DNA of 64,000 nt from contig NZ_FOUK01000005.1 of NCBI RefSeq assembly GCF_900114845.1, positions 66,339 to 130,338 of the forward strand, in the 5' to 3' direction. Shown in pieces: positions 1 to 8,900 of this stretch. The position numbers were made by a program, and so were the translations under genes. Source of the DNA: Pimelobacter simplex. GTDB taxonomy: Bacteria > Actinomycetota > Actinomycetes > Propionibacteriales > Nocardioidaceae. Under the pieces are notes generated by a model. That model worked only from the letters and a program-made list of their open reading frames with translations. It did no database searches and was not told where the DNA came from. Positions within the stretch are counted from its first letter, which is position 1. The number at the start of each line of letters is the position of its first letter.

Positions 1-1029
1 GGCACGGTGGACGTGACGTTCACGGTCCCGGCCGGGTTCGCCGGTGAGCAGCTGGTGGCGTTCGAGGAGCTGCGCGTTGCTGGCTCGCCGACGGTGGTGG
101 CCGAGCACAAGGACATCAACGACGCCGCGCAGACCGTCTCGGTCGAGGCGACGACGCCGGGTGGTCCGGTCTCGACGGTCACGCTGACCACCGAGACGTC
201 GAGCAAGACCGTCACCCCGGGCACGTCGGTCTCCGACGTGGTGACCATCAAGGGCCTGGTGCCCGGTCACGGCGCGACCGGATCGGCCACGCTGTACGGG
301 CCCTTCGCCTCGCGTGCCGCGATGAGGTGCACGCCGGCGCACGCGGCCGGCAAGGTGGCGTTCAAGCCGGCCAACGGCGTCGTGCGGACGCCGTCCGTGC
401 GGGTCAACCGGACCGGCTACTACACCTGGGTCGCCTCGACGACCGCGGACAGCCGCAACACCGCGGCCACCCACGCCTGTGGGCTGGCCTCGGAGACGAC
501 GCTGGTGCGCAAGTCGCCGTACAAGACGCCGGTGGTCAGCACCGGCTTCAGCTCGGCAGGCCTGCCGTTCGCGGGCCGGGGCACGGTCAGCCGGATCAGC
601 ATCCCGGCGCTCAAGGTCAACGCCGGCACGTCGCTGGTCGGGATCCGCAAGGGTGCGATGAACGTGCCCGGCAAGGTGGCCCGCACCGGTCAGCTCGACC
701 GGTCGGCCGCGGCCGGTGACCTGATCGGCACCACCGTGATCGCCGGGCACGTCTCGGACCGGCACGACCGGCCCGGCGCGTTCTGGAAGCTGTCCAAGGC
801 CCGTCCCGGACAGGTCGTGACGGTGTGGCAGGCCGGCAAGCCGCTGCGCTACCGGATCACCTCGGTCCAGCAGTTCACCCGGACCAAGAAGCTCCCCGCC
901 CGGTTCTTCTCCACCACGGGCGCGCACCGGCTGGTCCTGATCAGCTGCGCCGACCGGGTGCGGACCTCCGGTGGGGGCTTCCACTACCGCAACAACGTCG
1001 TCGTCACCGCGACGCCGATCGGTGGCTGA
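1..1029 (+). CDS. VaFE-repeat protein fused to a class F sortase domain (5' partial)
   Basis: The open frame enters from the left edge, so the N-terminus is missing. The first ~50 visible residues resemble the end of a VaFE repeat (core VAFEEL), a domain of surface adhesins. A Cys/Thr-rich linker region follows, and then a sortase domain in the last ~150 residues. Counting from base 1, the candidate catalytic His is residue 250 (VIAGHVSD) and Cys is residue 316 (LISCAD), with an Arg further on in HYRNN. Class F sortases join sorted proteins to the cell wall or to pilin subunits; here the enzyme appears joined to repeats usually found in its substrates. It lies 103 bp before a second sortase gene, probably co-transcribed. 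The sortase call is good; the role of the repeats is inference. Confidence 0.82.
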   Translation, partial: GTVDVTFTVPAGFAGEQLVAFEELRVAGSPTVVAEHKDINDAAQTVSVEATTPGGPVSTVTLTTETSSKTVTPGTSVSDVVTIKGLVPGHGATGSATLYGPFASRAAMRCTPAHAAGKVAFKPANGVVRTPSVRVNRTGYYTWVASTTADSRNTAATHACGLASETTLVRKSPYKTPVVSTGFSSAGLPFAGRGTVSRISIPALKVNAGTSLVGIRKGAMNVPGKVARTGQLDRSAAAGDLIGTTVIAGHVSDRHDRPGAFWKLSKARPGQVVTVWQAGKPLRYRITSVQQFTRTKKLPARFFSTTGAHRLVLISCADRVRTSGGGFHYRNNVVVTATPIGG

Positions 1030-1071
1030 CGCCTGACCTGCTCACCGAAACGGATTCACCCATCACCGACC

Positions 1072-1099
1072 GCCGGCCGCCGACTTCTCGGCGGCCGGC
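1072..1099 (+). terminator. Perfect 10-bp hairpin between the two sortase genes
   Basis: Arms GCCGGCCGCC and GGCGGCCGGC enclose an 8-base loop, 43 bases after the first sortase stop. No clear T-tract follows. It could be a partial terminator or a transcript-stability element between the two cistrons. Confidence 0.4.
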
Positions 1100-1132
1100 T
1101 GGTCGGTTTCCTGCTCCGCCGTCCCTGAGGAA

Positions 1133-1762
1133 ATGACCATGACCAACCCCCCACCGTCCACCCCCCGCACCGGCCGTGCCGCCCGGGTCGTCGCTGCCTC
1201 CGTGGCCGCGCTCCTGCTGGTGCCCGGCTCGCTCAGCGGCGAGGCGGTCGCGGCACCCGACACGGCACCGCGCGCCGCCCTGGCCGCCGACTGCGTGCGG
1301 CCGACGTCCGCCTTCAAGCCGACGGGCGCCCGCATCGCGACGGTCGACCGGAACCTGCGCATGGTCACCGTGCGGCGCACGAAGAACGGCGCCATCGGCG
1401 CACCCACGACCAAGGCGGCCGGCAAGTTCCAGCTGGGCTGGGACCCGGAGACGCGCCCGGGCTCGGGCGAGGGCAGCGTCATCACCGTCGCGCACACCTG
1501 GCCCGACGGCAGCGCCCTGGGCAACGCCCTCCTGCGGAGCACGCGCAAGGGCGCCATGATCGTCGTGTCCGGCAAGGGCGGCGCGACGGCCTGCTACCGC
1601 GTGACGAAGCGCGCGAGCTACCGGGCCGCCCAGGTTCCGCGCAAGAAGGCGTTCCGCTACTGGGGGCCCGAGCAGCTGGTCATCGTCGTGTGCTCCGGCA
1701 AGCGGCTCGGGCCGGGCCGGTGGACGCACCGGACGATCTGGTACGCCACGCCGGTGGTCTGA
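1133..1762 (+). CDS. Class F sortase (secreted or membrane-anchored)
   Basis: This 209-residue protein starts with an Arg-containing N-region and a hydrophobic stretch (VVAASVAALLLVPGS), which acts as signal peptide or membrane anchor. The rest is a compact sortase fold. The candidate catalytic triad is His121 (VAHTWPDG), Cys187 (IVVCSGKR) and Arg200 (THRTIWY), in the order and spacing expected for the family. The size is typical of stand-alone class F sortases, unlike the fused protein upstream. The enzyme should carry out transpeptidation of surface proteins outside the membrane. No protein with a complete LPxTG sorting signal (motif, hydrophobic segment and basic tail) was seen in this window, so its substrate is probably elsewhere, perhaps upstream. 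The start is the ATG following GAGGAA. Confidence 0.82.
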   Translation: MTMTNPPPSTPRTGRAARVVAASVAALLLVPGSLSGEAVAAPDTAPRAALAADCVRPTSAFKPTGARIATVDRNLRMVTVRRTKNGAIGAPTTKAAGKFQLGWDPETRPGSGEGSVITVAHTWPDGSALGNALLRSTRKGAMIVVSGKGGATACYRVTKRASYRAAQVPRKKAFRYWGPEQLVIVVCSGKRLGPGRWTHRTIWYATPVV

Positions 1763-1773
1763 CGTCGTACGGC

Positions 1774-1805
1774 AAGGGGGCCGCACCCGGGGGTGCGGCC
1801 CCCTT
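1774..1805. terminator. Bidirectional terminator 1 between convergent genes
   Basis: A perfect 15-bp inverted repeat (core GGGGGCCGCACCC) has A residues at its 5' foot and TTT at its 3' foot. It sits just after the sortase stop and can act on both strands. Confidence 0.8.
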
Positions 1806-1847
1806 TGTCGTGGTCCGGGTGGCTGCCGGACGCACCGGACGCACAGC

Positions 1848-1880
1848 AAGAGGGCCGCACCCGTCGGGTGCGGCCCTCTT
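1848..1880. terminator. Bidirectional terminator 2, related in sequence to terminator 1
   Basis: A perfect 15-bp inverted repeat (AAGAGGGCCGCACCC and its complement) with a 3-base loop. It shares the core GGCCGCACCC with the hairpin 70 bases upstream. It probably ends the glycine-rich protein gene on the minus strand. Confidence 0.8.
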
Positions 1881-1907
1881 GTGTCGTCCTCCTGGCGGAG
1901 GCCTCGA

Positions 1908-3734
1908 TCAGCGTCCGGACTGGGCCCGCGCGCCGGTGTTCGGCGTGCCGGGCAGGTGCTTCCGGGGCTCCTTCAGCTTCGGCGTCTTCACCTTGGCCTT
2001 GGACGGCAGCGACTCGACCGGGTTGCCGGCCGGGGTCGTGGCCGTGGCCTTGGCGACGTTGACGACCTTGCCGAGGACCAGGTCACGCTTGTGGACCTTG
2101 TAGGTGGCCTTGCAGGTCACGCTCGCGCCCGGGGCGAGACCGGTCGAGGGGAGCGACGGGCACTTCGGGACGAGGTGGCCCTTGCCGGTGAACTTCTGCT
2201 CGGAGATCGCGATCGTCTTCAGGGCGATGTTGCCGGTGTTGGTGACCTTGAAGGTGTACTTGATCTTCTGGCCGAGGCGGGCGACGCGCTTCGGCGTCCC
2301 CTTCTTGACCAGCTTGACGCGCGGCGCCGCCGGCGCCACGGTGGCCGCCGCCGAGTTGTTCGCCGGGTTGGCCCGGTCGGTGACGCTCACGGTGTTCAGC
2401 ACCGGCGCGTTGCCGCTGAGGACCTGGCTGTAGACGAGGGTCAGGGTCTCGTTGTTGTCGAGGCCACGGACGTCGTCGCCCACGGGACGCGAGCAGTCGA
2501 TGATGCCGTCGGCGGGGATCGTCGCGCCGATCGCGGTGTCACAGGTGAACGGCGTACCGCTGCCGCTGGCCACGACGGACACGAGGGTGCCGCCGGCCGC
2601 CTTGAGGTCGGTGACGGTGACGGTGTCGTCGATGCCCATCAGGTCGGGACCGTGGTTGGTCACCTTGATGGTGTAGCTGACCGGCGTGCCGGACTCGAAC
2701 ACCTCGGCCGCAGCCGTCTTGGTGATGCCCAGGTCGTAGTTGCAGGGCTCCCAGGCCAGCTCGGCGGCGCCGTTGCGGCTCGGGGTGTTGTCGTTGAGCC
2801 CCTGGCCCTCGGGCAGGTTGATGTAGGTGACGTTCTGGGCGTTGGCGAGGAAGCTGGAGCCGCCACCGCCGCCGCCACCGATGATCAGGCCGTTCGGGCC
2901 GCTCACGTCGCCGATGGTGGTCGCGCCACCGCCGCCGCCGAAGTAGCCGGCGCCGCCGCCGCCGCCCTGGTCGGCGCCGTTCGGGCCGCCGCCGGTGCCG
3001 CCGTTGCGGCCGTCGCCGGCCAAGCCGTTGTTGGCCGTGTCGGTCGCGTGGACGCCGCCGGCGCCGGGCGCGTTGGTGCCACCGGCGGCACCGCCGCCGG
3101 GCGCGCCGGCCTGGGCGGTGGCGTCGTTGCCGTTCGCGCCCTCCTGGCCGGCCCAGATGCCCGTGCCCTCGACGACGCCGGCGTGGCCGCCGCCGCCCGC
3201 GTCGGGGTTGTGGCCACCGCCGGAGCCGCCGCCACCGCCGGCGAGGGCGATCGTGGTGCCGTTGAGGATGAAGCTGGTGTAGCCGCCACCGCCGCCACCG
3301 GAGTGACCGCCGGGGCCGCCGTTGCCGCCCTTGTCGTCACCCGAGGCGCCGCCGAGTCCGCCGCCGGAGCCGCCGGCACCGACCACGCCGGTGAGGACGT
3401 CGGTGGGCGAGACCGGGATGCGGAACTGGATCCGGGCGCCCTGGCCGCCGCCGACCTGCAGCGGGTCGTCGTCGGGCGTCTCCGGGTCGTCGTCGCCGCC
3501 GGACACGGCCGTGCCGCCGTTGCCACCCTCGAGGGTGACCACTGCGGCGCAGGAGCCGGGAGCGGGGGTCACGTCGAACGCGCCGACGCCGAGGACGGTC
3601 GCCTCGGGAGCCGGTGCCGGGTCGGCGTGCGCGGTCGGCGTGCTGCCGAACATGCTGATCGTCGCGGTCGCGGTGGCGAGCGCGGCGACGCCGGCCAGCC
3701 TCACGCGGTGGGAGGGGGATTTGAGTGCGGACAT
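1908..3734 (-). CDS. Secreted glycine-rich protein with DUF11-type repeats
   Basis: The 608-residue product opens with a signal peptide ending near AHADPAPAP. Next comes a short beta domain and a long Gly-rich segment (roughly residues 95-320, runs such as GGGGGGG) of the type found in ALK/LTK-like glycine-rich domains. Two Ig-like conserved-repeat domains follow (one starting near DLGITKTAAAEVF, the other near VKLVKKGTPKRV). The C-terminus reads LPGTPNTG but has no hydrophobic anchor, so it is not a standard sorting signal. The ATG at 3734 fits the signal peptide. No good ribosome binding site is visible, and translation may be leaderless. It is likely an exported or cell-surface structural protein. 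Three other glycine-rich secreted proteins lie between 23.8 and 28.9 kb. Exact role unknown. Confidence 0.78.
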   Translation of the reverse strand: MSALKSPSHRVRLAGVAALATATATISMFGSTPTAHADPAPAPEATVLGVGAFDVTPAPGSCAAVVTLEGGNGGTAVSGGDDDPETPDDDPLQVGGGQGARIQFRIPVSPTDVLTGVVGAGGSGGGLGGASGDDKGGNGGPGGHSGGGGGGYTSFILNGTTIALAGGGGGSGGGHNPDAGGGGHAGVVEGTGIWAGQEGANGNDATAQAGAPGGGAAGGTNAPGAGGVHATDTANNGLAGDGRNGGTGGGPNGADQGGGGGAGYFGGGGGATTIGDVSGPNGLIIGGGGGGGSSFLANAQNVTYINLPEGQGLNDNTPSRNGAAELAWEPCNYDLGITKTAAAEVFESGTPVSYTIKVTNHGPDLMGIDDTVTVTDLKAAGGTLVSVVASGSGTPFTCDTAIGATIPADGIIDCSRPVGDDVRGLDNNETLTLVYSQVLSGNAPVLNTVSVTDRANPANNSAAATVAPAAPRVKLVKKGTPKRVARLGQKIKYTFKVTNTGNIALKTIAISEQKFTGKGHLVPKCPSLPSTGLAPGASVTCKATYKVHKRDLVLGKVVNVAKATATTPAGNPVESLPSKAKVKTPKLKEPRKHLPGTPNTGARAQSGR

Positions 3735-3746
3735 AGGGATACCTAT
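3733..3746 (-). promoter_or_regulatory. Small inverted repeat over the start of the glycine-rich protein gene
   Basis: ATAGG-GATA-CCTAT overlaps the start codon in an unusually AT-rich patch. On the minus strand GATATAGG could serve as a -10 element for a leaderless transcript. This is a weak inference. Confidence 0.25.
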
Positions 3747-3876
3747 ATCGACGGTTATTACGGTGCAGGGCCGGAAGAAGTGGCTCTCGGGCCAAATGAC
3801 ACCCGAAGGGGTGACAGGGTTCCGGCCGGTGTCGGCAAGAGGGGGTCGCGGGATTCTCCCGGCGCGGTGCGGGTGT

Positions 3877-4356
3877 CTAGGCCCAGAAGCCCTCGTGCAC
3901 CGCGCGCGCCCGGTCGGGCAGGTGGGGGCCGGACACCTCCACCCCGGGCGTCCCGGCAGCGAAGACCGCGCGGCTCCCGAGGTGCAACGTGGGCTCGGTG
4001 CCGTCGCCCGCGAGCCGGGTGAGCTCGTCCGAGCCGAGGGCGTAGACGACGCGGGGGATGCGGCTCCAGTAGACGGCGCCGGCGCACATGGCACAGGGCT
4101 CGGTGCTGGTGTAGAGCGTGGCGGCGGCGAGCTGGTCGGCGTCGAGGGTCCGGGACGCGGTGCTCACCAGGTTCAGCTCGGCGTGCCGGGTGACGTCGCG
4201 GTCGGTGAGGACGGTGTTCTCCGCCTCGCACAGCACCTCGCCGGAGGCCGTGGCGAGCAGCGCTCCGAAGGGGTGGTTGCCGTGGTCCCGGGCCTGCTGG
4301 GCGAGGTCGATGGCGGCGAGGAGGAGGCGTTCGTCGAGCGGGGCGAGTGCGGGCAC
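3877..4356 (-). CDS. Nucleoside/cytidine deaminase family protein (guanine deaminase-like)
   Basis: About 159 residues. It carries the zinc-binding signature of the CDA/dCMP deaminase superfamily: HAE (within TRHAELN) with the catalytic Glu, and PCAMC (within TEPCAMCAGAVYW) with the two Cys ligands. Length and motif spacing fit guanine deaminase or related nucleoside deaminases acting in purine salvage in the cytoplasm; a tRNA adenosine deaminase is a less likely alternative. The GTG at 4356 gives the family's usual N-terminus (DERLLLAAIDLAQQA). An ATG at 4413 would add 19 Pro/Arg-rich residues that look non-homologous. The gene is divergent from the methyltransferase gene at 4455. Confidence 0.8.
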   Translation of the reverse strand: MPALAPLDERLLLAAIDLAQQARDHGNHPFGALLATASGEVLCEAENTVLTDRDVTRHAELNLVSTASRTLDADQLAAATLYTSTEPCAMCAGAVYWSRIPRVVYALGSDELTRLAGDGTEPTLHLGSRAVFAAGTPGVEVSGPHLPDRARAVHEGFWA

Positions 4357-4454
4357 GGGGCCAGGACGGCGGAGCGGGCGGGGCTGCGGAAGGGCGGGGC
4401 CGCATCGCCGCACGAGGTCACCGGGCTCGCTGCAGCCGCCCCTAGGGTGGCCCC

Positions 4455-5549
4455 ATGACCGCGATCGACCGCGACGCCGCCAAGGCCTTCCAGAAGCGGA
4501 TCGTCCGGGTGCGCGAGGACGCCGCCCTCGGCCTCCTCCTGGGCATCGGCGACGAGCTCGGCCTGCTCGACGTCCTGGCCCGCACCGGCCCCACCGACCC
4601 CGCGACCCTGGCCGCGGCGGCCGGCGTCGACGAGCGCTACCTGCGCGAGTGGCTCGACGGGATCGTGGCCGGCGACGTCGCGACGTACGACGCCGTGACC
4701 GGCCACTACGCGCTGCCGGCCGAGCGGGCGGCCTGCCTGACGCCGTCCGGTGGGCCGGTGAACCTGGCGCGCAGCCTGAAGATGCTCACCATGCTCGCGG
4801 GCGTGGAGCCCGAGCTCCGCGAGCGGTTCCGGGACGGCGGCGGCCTCGGCTACGACAGCTTCCCGCGGTTCCACGAGCTGATGGCCGAGGACGCGGCCGC
4901 CGTCCACGACGCCGGTCTGCTCGACGTGGTGGTGCCGGCGGTGCCCGGCCTCCACGACCTGCTCACGCGGGGCGCGGCGCTCGCCGACGTCGGCTGCGGC
5001 GCCGGGCACGCGGTCAACCTCCTCGCCCGCGCCTATCCCGCCAGCAGCTTCGTCGGCTTCGACCTCGGCACCGAGCCCATCGAGGCGGCCCGGGCCGAGG
5101 CGGCCGCCTGGGGGCTGACCAACACGCGGTTCGAGGTGCGCGACGTCGCCGCGCTCGGCGAGGAGTCGGCCTACGACGTCGTCACCGCGTTCGACGCGAT
5201 CCACGACCAGGCCTTCCCAGACCGGGTCCTCGCCGGCATCGCGACGGCGCTGCGCCCCGGCGGCACCCTGCTGATGGTCGACGTGAAGGCCCAGTCCGGC
5301 GTCGAGAACAACCTCGGGATGCCGTGGCTCACCTACCTCTACACGCTGAGCCTGATGCACTGCATGACTGTGTCGCTGGCCGACGGCGGCGCCGGGCTCG
5401 GGACGGTGTGGGGGCGGCAGGTCGCCGTCCGGATGCTCGAGGAGGCGGGGCTCGCCGACGTCGACGTGCTGGAGATCCGCAGCGACCCGTTCAACTACTT
5501 CTACGTGGCCCACAAGCCGGCCGCTACTGCCGCGACCCGATCTCGCTGA
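4455..5549 (+). CDS. SAM-dependent methyltransferase with N-terminal winged-helix domain
   Basis: This 364-residue protein begins with a helical/winged-helix region (roughly residues 15-100, with GVDERYLREWL), as in small-molecule methyltransferases that dimerise through this domain. A class I Rossmann fold follows. Motif I is DVGCGAGHA (near residue 178), and the acidic loop that binds the ribose is FVGFDLG. The layout resembles the mycobacterial Rv2258c-type proteins. The substrate cannot be read from the sequence. Its last 26 bases overlap the end of the ABC permease gene on the other strand. Confidence 0.8.
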   Translation: MTAIDRDAAKAFQKRIVRVREDAALGLLLGIGDELGLLDVLARTGPTDPATLAAAAGVDERYLREWLDGIVAGDVATYDAVTGHYALPAERAACLTPSGGPVNLARSLKMLTMLAGVEPELRERFRDGGGLGYDSFPRFHELMAEDAAAVHDAGLLDVVVPAVPGLHDLLTRGAALADVGCGAGHAVNLLARAYPASSFVGFDLGTEPIEAARAEAAAWGLTNTRFEVRDVAALGEESAYDVVTAFDAIHDQAFPDRVLAGIATALRPGGTLLMVDVKAQSGVENNLGMPWLTYLYTLSLMHCMTVSLADGGAGLGTVWGRQVAVRMLEEAGLADVDVLEIRSDPFNYFYVAHKPAATAATRSR

Positions 5550-8019
5550 TCGGCTCGGTCCGCATGGCGGCCCGGGTCGCCACGGCCAGCGAGACCAGGG
5601 CCAGTGCGGACATGGCCGCGACGACGGTCGCGCTGCCCGCGAGGGGCAGGGTCGGCAGCGGCTGACCCGAGATGCCGATGCTGATCCCGATCAGCGGGGG
5701 CAGGGCGAGGGCGATGCCCAGGGTCGCGGCGATGGCGGCGACGAGGACCGACTCGAGGCGCATCATCGCGCGCACCTGACGGCGGCCCGCGCCGACGAGC
5801 TGCAGGAGAGCGAGCTCGCGCGAGCGCTCCGAGGTGGCCATGGCGAGCGTGTTGGCGACGGCGATCGCGATGTAGCCGAGGATGACGAGCAGGGCCACCA
5901 GGTTCACCCAGCCCTGCTGGCGCTCGGCGTCGGCGCCGGCGGCCTCGCCGGAGCCGTCGGCCACGGGGAGCCCGAGGTCGGTGACGGCGGCGCGGGCGGC
6001 GTCCGGGTCGTCACTGGCGACGAGCGCGAAGGTGGCGAGCCCGCTGGTCGTGTGCGGACGGACGGCGGCCTCGTCGATGGTGACGCCGCCGAAGCCGAGC
6101 CCGCGCTCGTAGATCGCGACCACCTCGGCGCGCAGGCGGGCGCCGTCCCCGAACCGGCCGGCGACCTCGTCGCCGAGACCGACCCGGAGGGTGCGGGCGG
6201 CGTCGCTGCTGAGGGCGACGTGGTCGTCGCCGCCGAGGTCGTCGAGCGATCCCTCGCTCACGCGCAGGTCGAGGACGTCGTCCGCCGTGGCGGGGTCGAT
6301 GCCCTGGAGGACCTGCTCGGTGCGGGCGTCGGTGCCGTCGAAGGTCCGGTACGACAGCACGGTCTGGCTGACCGTCACCGGCGACACGGCGGCGACCCCG
6401 GGCTGGTCGGCGACCGAGGCGAGGGCCGGCGCCGACAGCCCCGCGGGCGGGACGACGCGCAGGTCGGCGGTGACGCCCTCGGTCGCCTGGGACGACGCCT
6501 CGTCGGCGACGATCGCGGGGGCGCCGAGCTGGACCAGGCCGAGCGCGATGCCGAGCGCGATCGGGGTGACGGCTCCGGCGAGGCGGCGGCTGTTCGCCTG
6601 CCCGTTGGCGGTGGCGAGGAAGGCGGACGGCGACGTCCGCCCCAGCACCACCTGCGCTCCCCGGACGGCGACCGCGACCAGCCACGGCCCGAGCACGGCG
6701 GCGCCGATGATGAGCACGAGCGCGGCGCTGGCCGCGGCCCCGGCGGCGGCCTCGCCGCGGAGCCAGATCGGCACCAGGGACAGGGCGATCCCCGCCCCGA
6801 GCAGCACGATGCCGATGACGATCCGCACGGTGCCGAGCGCGGTCGGGCCGAAGGCGCCCTCGCGCAGCGCGTCGACCGGGTCGAGCCGGGCCGGCCGGCG
6901 AGCGGCGAGCCGGGCCGCGCCCCACGCCGTCAGCAGGACGACGAGGAGCGCGCCCAGTGCGGGGACCGGGCTGTAGGCGAGGGCGAAGTCGTCCGGGATC
7001 ACGTCGCCGGCGACGAACGCGCGGCGCAGCACCCCGGCGAGCAGGTAGCCGGGCGCGACGCCGAGCAGTCCGGCGACCGCGGCCACGACGAGCACCTCGC
7101 GAGCGACGAGTGCGTGGATCTGCTTCGGCAGCGCACCGACCGCGCGCAGCAGGGCGAAGTCGCGACGCCGCGACTGCACCGACAGCGAGAGCGTCCCGGA
7201 GACGATGAAGAGCGCCACGAGGAGGCAGGTACCGGCGAAGGCGCTGCCGATCGCGACGAGCGTCGCGCGCGAGGAGCCGGAGTCGAGGAACTCCGCGTCG
7301 CCCCGCGCCGCTCCGGTGAGCACCGTCAGGTCGGGGTGCCGGTCGCGGATCCGCTCCGCGACGTCGTCCGGTGCGCCGTCGGTGAACACGCCCAGCGTCT
7401 GGGCCGCACCGTCGTGGGGGTCGAGCGCGGCGATCCGCGACGAGCTCAGGAAGACGTGGCTCGCGCGCTCCACCCCGGCGGCGGCGGACGCCACCCCCAC
7501 CACCCGGTACGACGACCGCACGCCGCCGTGGGCCAGCGCGATGTCGTCGCCGACGGCGGCGCTCCCCGCGGTGACGACGACCTCGTCGTCCCCTTCGGGT
7601 GCTCGACCGTCGGTGAGGGTGAACGGGGTGAGCCGGGCGGCCGGCCACGGGTGCGCCTCGACGAGGGCGCCGCCGCGGTCGTCCACGAGCGGCACGGTGA
7701 CGTCGGCGACGACATTGGTGACGCCCGGTACCGCCGCGACCACCGACGGGTCCGGGGCGGGGGCGCGCTCGGCGAGGCTGATCGGGAGGTCTTCGGGCAC
7801 GGGCACCTTCTGCTGACCCGTGACGACGAGGTCGGCGCCGGCGTACCGCTGGGGGGCGAGACCGCCGCGGATGCCGGACTCGACGAGCACGCCGAGGCCG
7901 GTCACCAGCACGGTGGCGACGAGGATGGCGAGCGCGACGCCCGCGAAGCTCGCCCGGTGGCGGCGCAGGTCGGCCCGGACCAGGCTGCCCGGCCGGGGCG
8001 TGATCGTGCGCGTCACCAT
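5524..8019 (-). CDS. ABC transporter permease, MacB/FtsX type
   Basis: An 831-residue permease. An N-terminal membrane helix (residues ~18-45) is followed by a large extracytoplasmic domain, then two FtsX-type blocks of three helices each (around residues 270-420 and 700-825), which is the duplicated layout of large Gram-positive FtsX-like permeases. The ATG at 8019 overlaps the stop of the ATPase gene by 7 bases, so the two are translationally coupled. Such transporters usually move lipoproteins, peptides or antimicrobials or sense envelope stress. The two-component genes on the other side of the divergent promoter probably control it. Substrate unknown. Confidence 0.87.
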   Translation of the reverse strand: MVTRTITPRPGSLVRADLRRHRASFAGVALAILVATVLVTGLGVLVESGIRGGLAPQRYAGADLVVTGQQKVPVPEDLPISLAERAPAPDPSVVAAVPGVTNVVADVTVPLVDDRGGALVEAHPWPAARLTPFTLTDGRAPEGDDEVVVTAGSAAVGDDIALAHGGVRSSYRVVGVASAAAGVERASHVFLSSSRIAALDPHDGAAQTLGVFTDGAPDDVAERIRDRHPDLTVLTGAARGDAEFLDSGSSRATLVAIGSAFAGTCLLVALFIVSGTLSLSVQSRRRDFALLRAVGALPKQIHALVAREVLVVAAVAGLLGVAPGYLLAGVLRRAFVAGDVIPDDFALAYSPVPALGALLVVLLTAWGAARLAARRPARLDPVDALREGAFGPTALGTVRIVIGIVLLGAGIALSLVPIWLRGEAAAGAAASAALVLIIGAAVLGPWLVAVAVRGAQVVLGRTSPSAFLATANGQANSRRLAGAVTPIALGIALGLVQLGAPAIVADEASSQATEGVTADLRVVPPAGLSAPALASVADQPGVAAVSPVTVSQTVLSYRTFDGTDARTEQVLQGIDPATADDVLDLRVSEGSLDDLGGDDHVALSSDAARTLRVGLGDEVAGRFGDGARLRAEVVAIYERGLGFGGVTIDEAAVRPHTTSGLATFALVASDDPDAARAAVTDLGLPVADGSGEAAGADAERQQGWVNLVALLVILGYIAIAVANTLAMATSERSRELALLQLVGAGRRQVRAMMRLESVLVAAIAATLGIALALPPLIGISIGISGQPLPTLPLAGSATVVAAMSALALVSLAVATRAAMRTEPISEIGSRQ

Positions 8020-8792
8020 TCCCCCAGCCCGGTCAGGTACTCGGTGATCTGCGCCGGCGTCGCGCCGTCGAGGTGACCGGCGAACGCGCCGTCCGCCAGG
8101 AAGATCACGCGATCGGCGTGCGCGGCCACGACGGGGTCGTGCGTCACCATCACCACCGTCTGGTCGAGCTCGCGGGTCGTGTGGGCGAGCAGGTCGAGCA
8201 CCTGCTTGCCGGTGCGGGAGTCCAGGGCGCCGGTGGGCTCGTCGGCGAACACGACGTGGGGGCGGGTGACCAGTGCGCGGGCGATGGCGACGCGCTGCTG
8301 CTGGCCGCCGGACAGCGCGCTGGGCAGCCGGTGCCGCAGCTCGGTGAGACCGACCGACGTGATGAGGAAGTCGAGCCACCCGGCGTCGATGGTGCTGCGC
8401 GCGAGCAGCAGGGGGAGCGTGATGTTCTGCTCGACGGTCAGCGCGGGCAGCAGGTTGTAGGCCTGGAAGACGAAGCCCACGTGGTCGCGGCGGAAGCGGG
8501 TGCGCTGCGCGGAGCGCAGGCCGGAGATCTCCGTGCCGCCCAGGCGGACGCTGCCGCTGGTCGGGCTGTCGAGGCCCGCGGCGGCGTGCAGCAGCGTGCT
8601 CTTGCCGGAGCCGGATGGGCCCATGATCGCGGTGAAGGAGCCGGGCGCCAGGGCGAGGTCGACCCCGCGCAGGGCGACGGTCGCGGACGCCCCCGAGCCG
8701 TACTTCTTCACGACGCCGTCGAGGCGGAGCGCCTCGCCGGCGGCGGGCCGAGGGGGTGCGGCAACCGTGGTTGCGCGGTGTCGTCGGATCAT
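8013..8792 (-). CDS. ABC transporter ATP-binding protein, MacB/LolD type
   Basis: 259 residues with every ATPase motif: Walker A GPSGSGKST, Q-loop (FVFQAYN), signature LSGGQQQRVAIARAL, Walker B VVFADEPTGALD and the H-loop (VMVTHDP). The first ~20 residues are a variable extension. It powers the FtsX-like permease encoded immediately downstream. The gene is divergent from the histidine kinase gene at 8901 with a 108-bp shared upstream region. Confidence 0.92.
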   Translation of the reverse strand: MIRRHRATTVAAPPRPAAGEALRLDGVVKKYGSGASATVALRGVDLALAPGSFTAIMGPSGSGKSTLLHAAAGLDSPTSGSVRLGGTEISGLRSAQRTRFRRDHVGFVFQAYNLLPALTVEQNITLPLLLARSTIDAGWLDFLITSVGLTELRHRLPSALSGGQQQRVAIARALVTRPHVVFADEPTGALDSRTGKQVLDLLAHTTRELDQTVVMVTHDPVVAAHADRVIFLADGAFAGHLDGATPAQITEYLTGLGEW

Positions 8793-8900
8793 GCGTCCAC
8801 GCTAGGAATTCCGGGCTCCCGCCAGAATCCTGCAGGCTGCCGTCCTGATGGTGGTGCTGGCTATACCGCGCCGGCCGACGCGGCCCGGCAGACTGGGCCC

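Noticed and set aside
1908..1960. LPGTPNTG at the C-terminus of the glycine-rich protein as a sortase signal
   Set aside because: No hydrophobic segment and no basic tail follow; the protein ends within a few residues. It is not a usable sorting signal as it stands.
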